Shown here: one piece after another, positions 51,635 to 59,978 of the stretch
Numbering within the stretch: position 1 is the first letter of the stretch
Layout of the letters: the number at the start of each line of letters is the position of its first letter
NCBI RefSeq assembly: GCF_024464185.1
Contig: NZ_JANHAU010000002.1
Span: 434,001-498,000, forward strand
Source: Haloarchaeobius salinus
GTDB lineage: Archaea > Halobacteriota > Halobacteria > Halobacteriales > Natrialbaceae
Length of the DNA: 64,000 bases
Direction of reading: 5' to 3'
The notes under the pieces: model-generated
Told to the model about the DNA's origin: nothing
Databases searched by the model: none
The model's input: only the letters and a program-made list of their open reading frames with translations
Program-made: the position numbers and the translations under genes

Positions 51635-52756
51635 TCACCGAACTGCGTCCGTCGCCTCGCGCATCACGTCGAGGGCCTCCTCCAGCTCCTCGGTGCTGGT
51701 GGCGTAGGAGATGCGGGCGTAGCCCTCGCCGTGTTCGCCGAACGCCTCGCCGGGGACGACGACGACCCCACGGTCGAGCACCTCGTCGACCCAGCCGTCG
51801 GGGACCTTCGGCATGACGTAGAACGCGCCCTTCGGCTCGGGCACCTCGAGACCCATGTCGGTGAGGCCGTCGACGACGAGGTCGCGGCGCTCCTCGAACG
51901 TGGCGACCATCTCGTCGACGACGTCCTGCGGGCCGTCGATGGCCCCCTCGGCGGCGTACTGCGCCGGGGCGGAGGCACACGCCTGCACGTACTGGTGGAC
52001 GCGGAGCATGCGCTCGATGCGCTCGTTCGAGCCGACCACCCAGCCGAGCCGCCAGCCGGTCATCGAGTAGGTCTTGGAGCAGGCGGAGACGACGACGACG
52101 TTGCCGGAGTCGGTGAACTCCATCGGGGAGTGGTGCGCGCCGTCGAAGACGATGTGCTCGTACACCTCGTCGGAGACGCAGAGCACGTCGTGCTCCTCGG
52201 CGATGCGGGCGAACTCCTTCATGTCCTCCTCGGACTGGACCGCACCGGTCGGGTTGCCGGGGCTGTTGACGATGAACGCCGCGGTGTCCTCGGTGATGTG
52301 CTCCTCGACCGTCGCGGGGTCGAGCGTGAGGTCCTCGCGGAGCGGCACCGGCGTCGGGTCGCCGCCGGCGACGTGGGTGAGCGCCTCGTACGCCACGAAG
52401 CCGGGGTCGGGGTAGATGACCTCGTCGCCCTGGTCGACGTGGGCCTCCATGACGAGGTGCAGCGCCTCCGAACCGCCGGCCGTCGCGATGATGTCTTCGG
52501 GGTCGACCGCGAGTCCGCGGTCGCGCTCGAACTTCGCCGAGATGCTCTCGCGGAGCGATTCGGTGCCCTTGTTCGAGGTGTAGGCGTCGGTCTTGCCCGC
52601 CTGGATCGCCTCGACGGCGGCCGAGCGCGCGTGCTCGGGCGTCGGGAAGTCGGGCTGTCCGAGGCCGAGGTTGATGGCGTCCTCGCCCGCCGCCTCGAAT
52701 ACCTCGCGGATGCCACTGATACTGACCCGTTCGACCCGGTTCGAGAACTCGGTCAT
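51635..52756 (-). CDS. Class I/II PLP-dependent aminotransferase
   Basis: A 373-residue aspartate-aminotransferase-fold enzyme. PLP Lys228 lies in SACSKTYSMTGWRLGW, the Asn/Pro loop is NSPGNPTGAV and the phosphate-binding arginine is in TGWRLGW. It moves an amino group between an amino acid and a 2-oxo acid; aspartate, aromatic or branched-chain substrates are all possible. The start is supported by minus-strand GAGTTATCC about 30 bases upstream. A 9-bp inverted repeat lies just behind it (52793-52816). Confidence 0.94.
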   Translation of the reverse strand: MTEFSNRVERVSISGIREVFEAAGEDAINLGLGQPDFPTPEHARSAAVEAIQAGKTDAYTSNKGTESLRESISAKFERDRGLAVDPEDIIATAGGSEALHLVMEAHVDQGDEVIYPDPGFVAYEALTHVAGGDPTPVPLREDLTLDPATVEEHITEDTAAFIVNSPGNPTGAVQSEEDMKEFARIAEEHDVLCVSDEVYEHIVFDGAHHSPMEFTDSGNVVVVSACSKTYSMTGWRLGWVVGSNERIERMLRVHQYVQACASAPAQYAAEGAIDGPQDVVDEMVATFEERRDLVVDGLTDMGLEVPEPKGAFYVMPKVPDGWVDEVLDRGVVVVPGEAFGEHGEGYARISYATSTEELEEALDVMREATDAVR

Positions 52757-52792
52757 ACACCAACCAGCGTAGCGATTGCGGATAACTCTTGA

Positions 52793-52816
52793 TGTGATTC
52801 GTGGTATCGAATCACA
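52793..52816 (-). promoter_or_regulatory. 9-bp inverted repeat upstream of the aminotransferase
   Basis: TGTGATTCG and CGAATCACA are perfectly inverted around a 6-base centre. On the minus strand it is directly upstream of the TATA-like box of the aminotransferase, where a regulator would act, and 16 bases after the stop of the PAC2 gene, where a termination hairpin would sit. No T-run follows it, so an operator is more likely. Confidence 0.45.
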
Positions 52817-52831
52817 CCGAACCGAACCGGG

Positions 52832-53569
52832 CTACTGGTACATCCGGAGCGGCTGTGCCTTCGAACTCTCCTCGTCTTTCGCCTGGCGCATCTTCTCGGC
52901 GAGCTTCTCCTTCTGCTTGCGGATCTCCTCGGCGTGGTCGACCAGCTCGGAGATGTCGACCTCGATGTCGGTCAGCGGGCCGATCCCGTGCTCGATGAGG
53001 ACCCGCGCGGCCTCGGGGTCGGGGAACCGCTCGTTCGACTGCACGACGAGTCCCACGCCGTCGAGCCCGGCCTCCCCGGCCTCGTTGAGGAACGCCCCGG
53101 TCGGACCACTGACGACGCCGTTCTCGGGTGGCAGGTCGATGTCGATGTCGTCGAGCAGGTCCCCCGCGCCACCCGTCGAGATGCCGAACAGCTCGGGGAC
53201 CCCCGACTTCTCGGCGGGGAGGCCGCTGAGGAAGACGGGCGTGACGTTCTCGTTTTCGAGCCAGCCGACGAGGCAGTCCGCGAACTCGGCGACCGCGGCC
53301 GAGTTCACCGGGATGTCGCTCTGGAGCGCCACGAGGTCCTCGTCGGGGGCGGCGTAGAGCCGGACCGGCGGGAGCAGCTCGCGCTCGCCCTCGTGGTAGA
53401 CCCCGATGGGTGCGAGGCTCTCGCAGTGGACCGTCCCGTACAGCTCCATGTCGAACTCCTCGACGAGGTGATCCGTCGCGATCTTCCCGACGAGGCCGAC
53501 GCCGGGCATCCCCTCGACGAGCATCGCGCCGTCGATGTCCATCTCCGCGTGCTGCTGGATGTGTCCCAT
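52832..53569 (-). CDS. PAC2 family (proteasome-assembly-chaperone-like) protein
   Basis: A 245-residue archaeal PAC2-family protein (TIGR00162 type). The conserved glycine-rich strands are LVEGMPGVGLVGKIATDHLV near 16-35, GISTGGAGDLLDDI near 130 and NGVVSGPTGAFLNEAGEAG near 150; a C-terminal coiled tail (EEIRKQKEKLAEKMRQAKDEESSKA) is also seen. Family relatives of Pac1/Pac2 help 20S proteasome assembly in eukaryotes; the archaeal function is inferred. ATG 53569 (MGHIQQHAEMD) is chosen for the family start. Confidence 0.9.
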   Translation of the reverse strand: MGHIQQHAEMDIDGAMLVEGMPGVGLVGKIATDHLVEEFDMELYGTVHCESLAPIGVYHEGERELLPPVRLYAAPDEDLVALQSDIPVNSAAVAEFADCLVGWLENENVTPVFLSGLPAEKSGVPELFGISTGGAGDLLDDIDIDLPPENGVVSGPTGAFLNEAGEAGLDGVGLVVQSNERFPDPEAARVLIEHGIGPLTDIEVDISELVDHAEEIRKQKEKLAEKMRQAKDEESSKAQPLRMYQ

Positions 53570-53663
53570 GCTCGAACCGACACACCGACGCGAGGTAAAA
53601 GCTCCCCACGGGTGCGCCGGCCGTTCGAAACCGACAAACCGCTCCCCCGCGAAACCGCGCTCG

Positions 53664-54590
53664 ATGGAGCCATTCGAGCGGTACCGGGACGTTGTCGACG
53701 ACTTCGAGGCGTTCATCGACGCCTGCGGTCGCTCGCTCCCGATGGCGGTCCGCGTGAACACGCTGAAGGCGACGCCAGAGCAGGTCGAGCACGCGTTCGA
53801 CGAGGCCGGGGTCGGCTACGAGCGCGCCGGCTGGCACCCCCACGTGATGCGCGTCGAGACGGACACGCCCGGAGCCACGTGGCCGAGCTTCCACGGCTGG
53901 GTCCACGGGCAGGAGGAGGTGTCGGCGATCCCGGCTACCGTCCTCGCACCGGAGCCGGGCGAGCGCGTCCTCGACGCCTGCGCCGCGCCCGGGAGCAAGG
54001 CGACCCAGCTCGCCGCCGAGATGGACGACGAGGGGACGCTCGTCGCCAACGACAACAACCTCGGCCGACTCTCCGCGCTGCGGTTCAACTGCGAGCGCCT
54101 CGGCGTCACCAACGTCGCGGTCACGAACCGCGATGCCAGGAACTTCTCGCTGAAGCCGTTCGCCGCCGACGGCGAGCGCGAGGGGCCGAAGTTCGACCGC
54201 GTACTCGTCGACGCCCCCTGCTCGTGCGAGGGGACCATCCGGAAGAACCCGGACGCACTCGACGGCTGGAGCGAGGACCACGTCGCCGGCATCGCGGGCG
54301 TCCAGAAGGGCATCCTCCGGCGAGCCGTCCAGGTCACCCGCGACGGCGGCACCGTCGTCTACTCCACCTGCACGTTCGCGCCCGAGGAGAACGAGGCCGT
54401 GCTCGACCACGTCCTCCGGCAGGAGGACTGCCGCCTCGTCGACTACGACCTCGCGCTCGAGCACGACGACGGGCTCACCGAGTGGGAGGGAACCGAGTTC
54501 GACCCGCAGGTGACGAAGGCAAAGCGCGTCTACCCGCACCAGAACGACACGGGCGGCTTCTTCACCGCGAAGCTGGAGGTGGGCGCATGA
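53664..54590 (+). CDS. RNA cytosine-5 methyltransferase (NSUN/RsmB family)
   Basis: A 308-residue SAM-dependent RNA m5C methyltransferase. Motif I is VLDACAAPGSKATQLAAEM (near 105), and the catalytic pair is in DAPCSCEGTIRKN (motif IV) and VYSTCTFAPEENE (motif VI), the latter supplying the nucleophile Cys. GGFFTAKL is the usual end. The N-terminal PUA or ferredoxin-like part is short, so RNA recognition may need a partner: the next gene overlaps by four bases (ATGA) with GGAGGTG before it. Confidence 0.93.
   Translation: MEPFERYRDVVDDFEAFIDACGRSLPMAVRVNTLKATPEQVEHAFDEAGVGYERAGWHPHVMRVETDTPGATWPSFHGWVHGQEEVSAIPATVLAPEPGERVLDACAAPGSKATQLAAEMDDEGTLVANDNNLGRLSALRFNCERLGVTNVAVTNRDARNFSLKPFAADGEREGPKFDRVLVDAPCSCEGTIRKNPDALDGWSEDHVAGIAGVQKGILRRAVQVTRDGGTVVYSTCTFAPEENEAVLDHVLRQEDCRLVDYDLALEHDDGLTEWEGTEFDPQVTKAKRVYPHQNDTGGFFTAKLEVGA
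54575..54581 (+). promoter_or_regulatory. Ribosome binding site of the PUA-like gene
   Basis: GGAGGTG ends five bases before ATG 54587, inside the end of the methyltransferase gene, so the second protein is translated by coupling. Confidence 0.5.
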
Positions 54591-55090
54591 CCGGGAACGA
54601 CGGCCAGCGGTTCGACCGTCTCCCCGCCACCGAGGACGACCGCGAGGTCGACGGACGGGCCACCCGCGAGGAGGTCCTCGACTGGTGGGAGAATCGGTTC
54701 GACATCCCCGCCGACACTTTCGAGAACCACACGTTCTGGGAGAAGGGCGCGGGCAAGATATGGATCTTCGGGGGCGACGTACCCACCCCGATCTCGGTCG
54801 AGGGCCTCGGGATGACGTTCCTCCGCACCCGTCAAGAGCACTGGAAGCCGACGACCGACGCGGTCCAGCGATTCGGCCGGCTCGCCACGACGAACGTGTT
54901 CGAGCTCACCGACGAGCAGGCGGAACGCTTCGTCGCCGGCGAGGACCAGGAGATACCGTACGACGGCGACTGGGGCTACGTCATCGCCGCCCACGAGATC
55001 GCCGGCGAACGCGAGCCGATCGGCGTCGGGCTCTACGTCTACGGCGAACTCAAGTCGACGGTGCCGAAGGGTCGGCAGCGCTCGGTCTGA
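54587..55090 (+). CDS. Small partner of the RNA methyltransferase (possible PUA-like fold)
   Basis: A 167-residue protein coupled to the m5C methyltransferase. It has KIWIFGGDVPTPISVEGLGMTFLRTRQEHWKPTTDAVQRFG, and its later half (AERFVAGEDQEIPYDGDWGYVIAAHEIAGEREPIGVGLYVYGELKS) has the small beta-barrel pattern with G-Y-V and G-V-G-L strands found in PUA-type RNA-binding domains. I infer it supplies RNA binding to the enzyme, much as the C-terminal domain does in longer NSUN proteins. Family otherwise unknown to me. Confidence 0.82.
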   Translation: MTGNDGQRFDRLPATEDDREVDGRATREEVLDWWENRFDIPADTFENHTFWEKGAGKIWIFGGDVPTPISVEGLGMTFLRTRQEHWKPTTDAVQRFGRLATTNVFELTDEQAERFVAGEDQEIPYDGDWGYVIAAHEIAGEREPIGVGLYVYGELKSTVPKGRQRSV

Positions 55091-55108
55091 ACTCCCACCC
55101 TCCAACCC

Positions 55109-55113
55109 TTTTT
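55109..55113 (+). terminator. T-run after the methyltransferase operon
   Basis: TTTTT followed by ATT starts 19 bases after the stop at 55090 and is preceded by C-rich sequence. It is the clearest plus-strand terminator seen in the window. A hairpin GGTGCG-TGA-CGCACC lies further on (55174-55188), in the middle of the convergent gap to Bax1. Confidence 0.45.
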
Positions 55114-55252
55114 ATTCGAACCCGGACCCAGATGCGGCGTGTCCTGACCAACCGACGTGCGACGGCCGAGGCGGGTGCGTGACGCACCGTCGCGCGAACG
55201 ACCGCGTCGCCTGTTCGCCAATCCTGCCAGCGACGGCTCGGCTCTCACCCGT

Positions 55253-56776
55253 TCACTCCTCGTCGGCGTCGGCCACCCGAACCGTCCCCCCGTCGAGCCC
55301 GGCCCACTCGACTCGATAGCCGAGCCGCGAGAGCGTCGCACCCGCGTCGTCCAGCCCGAACTCGTCGAGCACCGTCTCCGCCTCGTCGAGCCCCATCCCG
55401 GCCTCGACGCGCTCGCCCACCGCGTCGAGCACCGCCTGCCGCACGAGCGTCCGTCCGACGCGCTCGTGCTCGGGGAAGGACTTCCCCTCGACGGCACTCT
55501 CGCTGACGCCGTGGCGGTCCGCGAGTGCCGACAGCGTCACCACGTCGTCGTCCGGGACGAGTGCGTCCGGTAGCTCCCCGGCCGCGGCCGCCACCAGTTC
55601 GCCCTCGTAGCGTCGAAGCGCGTCGCGGACGTCCTTCACCCGGATGGATCCCGAGTAGGTGATGACGCGGTGGTCCATCGCGGCGATCTCCTCGCCGACG
55701 CCGAGCGACTCGTCGACCGCGACGAGCATCTCCACATCCTCCAGATCGTCGAGCTGTGAGAGCTTCTTCGCGACGTACTCGGGCGTCCAGAACCCCATCA
55801 CCTCGAAGTACACGCGGAACTCGTCGTCGCCCGGGAGCCAGTCGAACGCGAAGTCCGGGATCATCACCCGCGAGCCGGTCGCGAGCGGCTCGGGCTCCCG
55901 GACGATATCCCAGTCCAGCCCGAGCGACTCGAACCGCGTCGCCACGTCGCGCTCGACCTCGCTGTCGAACTCGACCTCGGTGACCGGCTCCGTGCCGGGC
56001 ACTCGAACGGGGTCCTCGTCGGTGAGCACCAGCTCCCGCTCGGTGCCGCGGTCGTCGATGGTCGCGGCCAGCCGCCAGTCGTCGGTCTTCGCGACGGTCC
56101 GGAGCAGCCGGGCGAAGCGGGTGCCGTAGCGGCGCGACCGGCGAAAGAGCGCGTCGGGGCCGGTGACGACGACCTCGCGGCCGCCGTCGGTCCGGTGGAT
56201 CTCGTACATGAGCCGGAGGCGCTTGACCGCCGAGACGAGTGCCTTCGGGTCCGACGAGCGCACCCTGATCTCGGTCGCATCGAACAGCGCCGTCTGCGCG
56301 AGCGAGAGGTTGTACTGGGCGACGAGTTCGGCCGGAGACCACGGCGCGTCGACGCTCGCGAGCACCTGCCGGTCCTCGAGGTCGGCGTACAGCGACGCGG
56401 CGAGCTCGTCGGGAGCGACGCCACGGTCGGCCGCCGCCCGTGCGAGTGCGTCGTCGCGCTCGGCGGTGGTGACGACGCCCACCTCCTCGGCGGCCTCGAA
56501 CGCGGCCCGCCGGGCCTGCGGCGGTTCGACCGGCGCGCGCGTCTCCAGCGTCGTCTCCCGTTCGAGGAGCTTCGCGAACCCGCGGACGAGCTTGAAGTCG
56601 GGTGCGTCGGCCTCCAGCTCGGCGAGTGCGTCCTGCAGGTCGCCCCACTGCTCGTCGACGTGGCCCTGGAACACGCCGAGGGTGCGTGCCGCGAGCGCCT
56701 CGTGCTCCGGGCCGGCGAACTGCGGGTGGTAGCCGCCGCCGGCGCGTGACACCCGGAGCAGGTCCTTCGTCAGCAT
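55253..56776 (-). CDS. bax1: Bax1 nuclease (DUF790), XPB partner
   Basis: A 507-residue DUF790 protein, known in archaea as Bax1 (binds archaeal XPB), a structure-specific endonuclease working with XPB helicase in nucleotide excision repair. The C-terminal nuclease part is recognisable by VMIPDFAFDWLPGDDEFRVYFEVMGFWTPEYVAKKL (Asp, Glu and Lys of a PD-(D/E)xK-like site, residues about 330-365). ATG 56776 (MLTKDLLRVSR) matches the family. The XPB gene lies upstream on the same strand but is separated by a lipoprotein gene in the opposite direction, so they are probably not one transcript. Confidence 0.9.
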   Translation of the reverse strand: MLTKDLLRVSRAGGGYHPQFAGPEHEALAARTLGVFQGHVDEQWGDLQDALAELEADAPDFKLVRGFAKLLERETTLETRAPVEPPQARRAAFEAAEEVGVVTTAERDDALARAAADRGVAPDELAASLYADLEDRQVLASVDAPWSPAELVAQYNLSLAQTALFDATEIRVRSSDPKALVSAVKRLRLMYEIHRTDGGREVVVTGPDALFRRSRRYGTRFARLLRTVAKTDDWRLAATIDDRGTERELVLTDEDPVRVPGTEPVTEVEFDSEVERDVATRFESLGLDWDIVREPEPLATGSRVMIPDFAFDWLPGDDEFRVYFEVMGFWTPEYVAKKLSQLDDLEDVEMLVAVDESLGVGEEIAAMDHRVITYSGSIRVKDVRDALRRYEGELVAAAAGELPDALVPDDDVVTLSALADRHGVSESAVEGKSFPEHERVGRTLVRQAVLDAVGERVEAGMGLDEAETVLDEFGLDDAGATLSRLGYRVEWAGLDGGTVRVADADEE

Positions 56777-56865
56777 CGTCTGCCCATGGGCGGCGTGGGG
56801 TGAAAAGCGCCACTCCCCGCGGCGAGTCACAAAGGTTTCGTACCGACCCACCGAAGCCGCGGTCG

Positions 56866-57336
56866 ATGCGACGGCGTGCTCTCTGTCGGAGCCTCGTCAC
56901 CGGGGCCGTGCTGTTCGCGGGCTGTAGCCGGCGGCCCGGCGACCAGCCCGGGGCCGACCAGCGACCGCCCCAGACGGAGCCAGCGGTGCCGACGACGGAC
57001 GGCTCGGAGCCCGCCAGTTCGACACCGACGACCAGCCTCGGGGAGAACATCTCGATCGGGCTGGAGACGGACGAGACCGACGACGAGTTCGTCGTGACGG
57101 CGGTCGTCGCCAACAACCGGGAGTCGATGGTCGACCTGACGCTCGTGGCGGTCTGGACACGGGACGATGAGCGACTGGAACGGGCGCGTCGGGTGCGACT
57201 CGCCGCCGGGGCGACGGGACGCTTCGAGTACACGTTCGACCGGGTCGGCTCCATCTCCTTCGAGTGGCGCGACCCCGGCGCGTCGGCTAGCTTCGACGGC
57301 GGCTCGCGACGCGCTCCTCCGCGGTCTCGGCGCTGA
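56866..57336 (+). CDS. Short secreted lipoprotein
   Basis: A 156-residue predicted lipoprotein. Signal: MRRRALCRSLVTGAVLFAGC with basic start and lipobox Cys20, then a Pro/Thr-rich linker to about residue 55 and a beta domain (ENISIGLETDETDDEFVVTAVVANNRESMVDLTLVAVW). The basic C-terminal end (GGSRRAPPRSRR) is out of character and comes from the last 50 bases, which overlap the convergent XPB gene. It sits between XPB and Bax1 on the opposite strand. Ligand unknown. Confidence 0.72.
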   Translation: MRRRALCRSLVTGAVLFAGCSRRPGDQPGADQRPPQTEPAVPTTDGSEPASSTPTTSLGENISIGLETDETDDEFVVTAVVANNRESMVDLTLVAVWTRDDERLERARRVRLAAGATGRFEYTFDRVGSISFEWRDPGASASFDGGSRRAPPRSRR

Positions 57337-58666
57337 CGAGTTCGTAGAGTAGCGCGCGACCGCCGTCGGATTTCGGTCGCAGGATGCGCCCGAGCCGCTG
57401 GGTGAACTCCCGCTCGCTCCCGCTGCCCGAGAGGATGACGGCGACGTTCGCGTCGGGCACGTCGACGCCCTCGTCGAGGACGTTCGAGGTGACCACACGG
57501 GAGTAGGTGCCGTCACGGAACTTCTCGAGCACGTCGCGGCGCTCGTGCGTCCCGGTCTCGTGCGTGATGGTCGGAACGAGGAACCGCTCCGAGATGTCGT
57601 AGGCCAGGGCGTTGTGTGCGGTGAAGACGATGACGCGGTCGTCGCGGTGGTCGTCGAGGATGTCGGCGAGCGCGTCGACCTTCGCCTGGCTGCCCATCAT
57701 GATGCGCCGGGCGCGCTGTTTCGCCAGCAGCGCCTCGCGAGCCTCGGGGTCCGTGCCGGAACGCTTGACGAGCTCCTGGTAGTCGCTCCCGCTGGTGAAC
57801 CGGATGTTGCTGCGGGCGAGGTAGTCGGTGAACGTGGACTGGTGCTCCTCGTAGCGCTCGCGCTCTTCGGCGGTGAGTTCGACGGTGAGACGCTTCACGT
57901 CGTAGCTGGCGAGGTGGTCGCCGGCGAGATCGTCGGCGGAGAGTCGGTAGACGAGCGGACCGGCGAGCCCCGCGACCGCCTCGTGGGCGTCGTCCGGCCG
58001 CTCGAACGTCGCGGTGAGGCCCATCCGGGCGGGCGCGGCGAGCAGTCGACCGATGTCGCGGTAGCCCTCGCCGCCGAGGTGGTGGACCTCGTCGAAGACC
58101 ACGAGCCCGAAACGGTCGCCGATGTCCTCGGCCTTGAGGTACGCCGAGTCGTAGGTGGAGACCGTCAGCACCTCCTCGCGCTGTTCGCCGCCGCCGAACT
58201 GGCCGACGGGGAGGTCGAACTCGCGTTCGAGCTCGGTCCGCCACTGGTGGACGAGGTCGAGCGTCGGCACGACGACGAGCGTCGGCGTCCGGAGTCGCTC
58301 GATGGCACCGATGGCGACGACGGTCTTGCCGCTGCCCGTCGGGAGCTCGATGCAGCCACGGTTCGGGAGCGGACCGTCGCCGTTCGTGCCGTCCGTCACT
58401 CCCCCCTCGCTCCAGGCGTCGAGGGCGTCCTGCTGGTAGCTGCGGAGCTCGTAGTCGGAGTGGAGGTCGGGGACGGGGTCGAGGGAGAGCACGCCGTCGT
58501 CGACCGTGCGGCCGTGGCGGTCGAGCCAGTCGCGAACCGCGGCGTAGCGGTGCGCTGGCGCGCGGCCGGAGTCGCTCCGGTCGTCGTACTCGACGTGCGG
58601 GATCTCGTCGAGTCCGTCGCCGTCCACCCGGAGCGTACCGTCTTCGTAGCGGAGCGAGACCGTCAC
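57287..58666 (-). CDS. XPB/ERCC3-type DNA helicase
   Basis: A 459-residue superfamily 2 helicase of the archaeal XPB type, which unwinds or translocates DNA in nucleotide excision repair with Bax1. Walker A is IELPTGSGKT (about 107-115), the DExH box is VVFDEVHHLGG, and motif VI is FTQRLGRILRPK; GLTATFERPDD is motif III. The N-terminal damage-recognition domain is short. GTG 58666 (MTVSLRYEDGT) is chosen, since the frame upstream encodes a long basic extension lacking haloarchaeal character. It is divergent from grpE. Confidence 0.93.
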   Translation of the reverse strand: MTVSLRYEDGTLRVDGDGLDEIPHVEYDDRSDSGRAPAHRYAAVRDWLDRHGRTVDDGVLSLDPVPDLHSDYELRSYQQDALDAWSEGGVTDGTNGDGPLPNRGCIELPTGSGKTVVAIGAIERLRTPTLVVVPTLDLVHQWRTELEREFDLPVGQFGGGEQREEVLTVSTYDSAYLKAEDIGDRFGLVVFDEVHHLGGEGYRDIGRLLAAPARMGLTATFERPDDAHEAVAGLAGPLVYRLSADDLAGDHLASYDVKRLTVELTAEERERYEEHQSTFTDYLARSNIRFTSGSDYQELVKRSGTDPEAREALLAKQRARRIMMGSQAKVDALADILDDHRDDRVIVFTAHNALAYDISERFLVPTITHETGTHERRDVLEKFRDGTYSRVVTSNVLDEGVDVPDANVAVILSGSGSEREFTQRLGRILRPKSDGGRALLYELVSAETAEERVASRRRS

Positions 58667-58751
58667 GGGCCGGTGGTTGCCACCCGGGCGAGTTACGTGT
58701 TCCGGGTGTGCGGGTGACCGTTGGCTTCGGGTGTCTCCCTCGCCGCGTACC

Positions 58752-58767
58752 TGAACCCTTTTGTTCA
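58752..58767 (+). promoter_or_regulatory. TATA-like element of grpE within an inverted repeat
   Basis: CTTTTG (58758-58763) is centred 29 bases before ATG 58789. It sits between TGAAC (58752-58756) and GTTCA (58763-58767), a 5-bp inverted repeat. A repressor binding here would block TBP, but so short a repeat can be chance. Confidence 0.4.
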
Positions 58768-58788
58768 CCCACGGGTTTTGTTTCGCAC

Positions 58789-59829
58789 ATGGACGAAGAC
58801 GAGGATACGGAGCAGTCGCCCCCTGATCAGGGGTCGACAGCCGCAGACGAGCCACCGGAGTCGCCACCGGAGGAGGCCGAGGAACCCACCGATGACGCGG
58901 CGGTCGACGAGGAGCAGACCGCCGAGGCGTCGGCCGAGGCAGACGCGCCGGACGCCGGCACGTCCGAGGCCGCGCAGGCGACGGCTACCGAGGGTGACTC
59001 TGCGACGGACGAGGACGCGGACACCGAAGCGGCGGGGACGGACGCCGAGTCCGTCGGCTCCCCGGTGGGCGAGGACCTCGTCGGCCGCGCCAGTCAGTAC
59101 GACGAGGACCTCGGTGCGGAGGTCGCCGCGCTCGTCGAGCGCGCGTTCGAGCTGAAGGACGACACGGACGACCTCCGACGCCGCGTCGACGAACTGGAGG
59201 CGGAGGTGGACGAGCTCGAGGACGAGCGCGAGGACCTGAAACAGCGCCTCGTGCGGAAGCAGGCCGACTTCAAGAACTACAAGGAGCGCGCGAAGAAGAA
59301 GCAGGACCAGATCCGAGAGCGCGCCACCGAGGACCTCGTCGAGCGCCTCCTTCCGGTCCGGGACAACCTCACCCGGGCGCTGGAACAGGAGGGCGAGGAC
59401 GCGGACATCCGCGAGGGTGTCGAGGCGACGCTGCGCGACTTCGACCGCGTGCTGGAGGAGGAGAACGTCGAGGAGATCGTCCCGGCGGCGGGCGACGACG
59501 TCGACCCGCAGCGCCACGAGGTGATGGTGCGTGTCGACAGCGAGCTCCCCGAGGGCGACATCGTCGACGTCTACCGACCGGGCTACGAGATGGCCGAGAA
59601 GGTCATCCAGACCGCGCAGGTCACGGTGAGCAACGGGGCCGACCACGAGCCCGAGGAGGAGGCCGTCGCACTCGGCGGTGAGGTCGAGGCGGACGACGAC
59701 GGGTCGGCCGCGGACGGCGCGGCGGCGGAGGTCTCGGAGGTGGCGGCGGACGACGACGCGGAGTCGGCCGAGGGTGAGGACGACACGGTGGCGGAAGAGG
59801 AAGCCACCACCGGTGACAACCGACACTGA
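58789..59829 (+). CDS. grpE: GrpE nucleotide exchange factor
   Basis: A 346-residue GrpE, the DnaK nucleotide exchange factor. The core (about residues 125-280) has the long coiled coil (RRRVDELEAEVDELEDEREDLKQRLVRKQADFKNYKERAKKKQDQ) and the beta head with HEVMVRVDSELPEGDIVDVYRPGYE. It is much longer than bacterial GrpE because of low-complexity acidic extensions at both ends (1-110 and 285-346), a common haloarchaeal trait. It starts at ATG 58789 with a TATA-like element 29 bases upstream and precedes dnaK by 149 bases. Confidence 0.94.
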   Translation: MDEDEDTEQSPPDQGSTAADEPPESPPEEAEEPTDDAAVDEEQTAEASAEADAPDAGTSEAAQATATEGDSATDEDADTEAAGTDAESVGSPVGEDLVGRASQYDEDLGAEVAALVERAFELKDDTDDLRRRVDELEAEVDELEDEREDLKQRLVRKQADFKNYKERAKKKQDQIRERATEDLVERLLPVRDNLTRALEQEGEDADIREGVEATLRDFDRVLEEENVEEIVPAAGDDVDPQRHEVMVRVDSELPEGDIVDVYRPGYEMAEKVIQTAQVTVSNGADHEPEEEAVALGGEVEADDDGSAADGAAAEVSEVAADDDAESAEGEDDTVAEEEATTGDNRH

Positions 59830-59944
59830 CGGCGGTCAGTGGCCGCAAGCGTAAAGCCAATCTCCACGAACGCGAAAATTAACTCTGCTGGCGGTATGTC
59901 GGCGAGTAACGGCTTTAATTCGTTGGATAGTCGAGTAAAGCAAG

Positions 59945-59952
59945 TTTTAAAA
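59945..59952 (+). promoter_or_regulatory. TATA box of dnaK
   Basis: TTTTAAAA, itself a palindrome, is centred about 30 bases before ATG 59979. Another AT-rich stretch (CTTTAATTC, 59913-59921) lies further upstream. Both are in the 149-base gap after grpE, so dnaK has its own promoter. Confidence 0.55.
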
Positions 59953-59978
59953 CCTCAAGCGAGTTAGTAGACCACAAC

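Noticed and set aside
58667-58867. N-terminal extension of the XPB helicase upstream of GTG 58666
   Set aside because: The added 67 residues are basic and lack haloarchaeal character, while the family N-terminus begins at MTVSLRYEDG; the extension would also use up the grpE promoter region.
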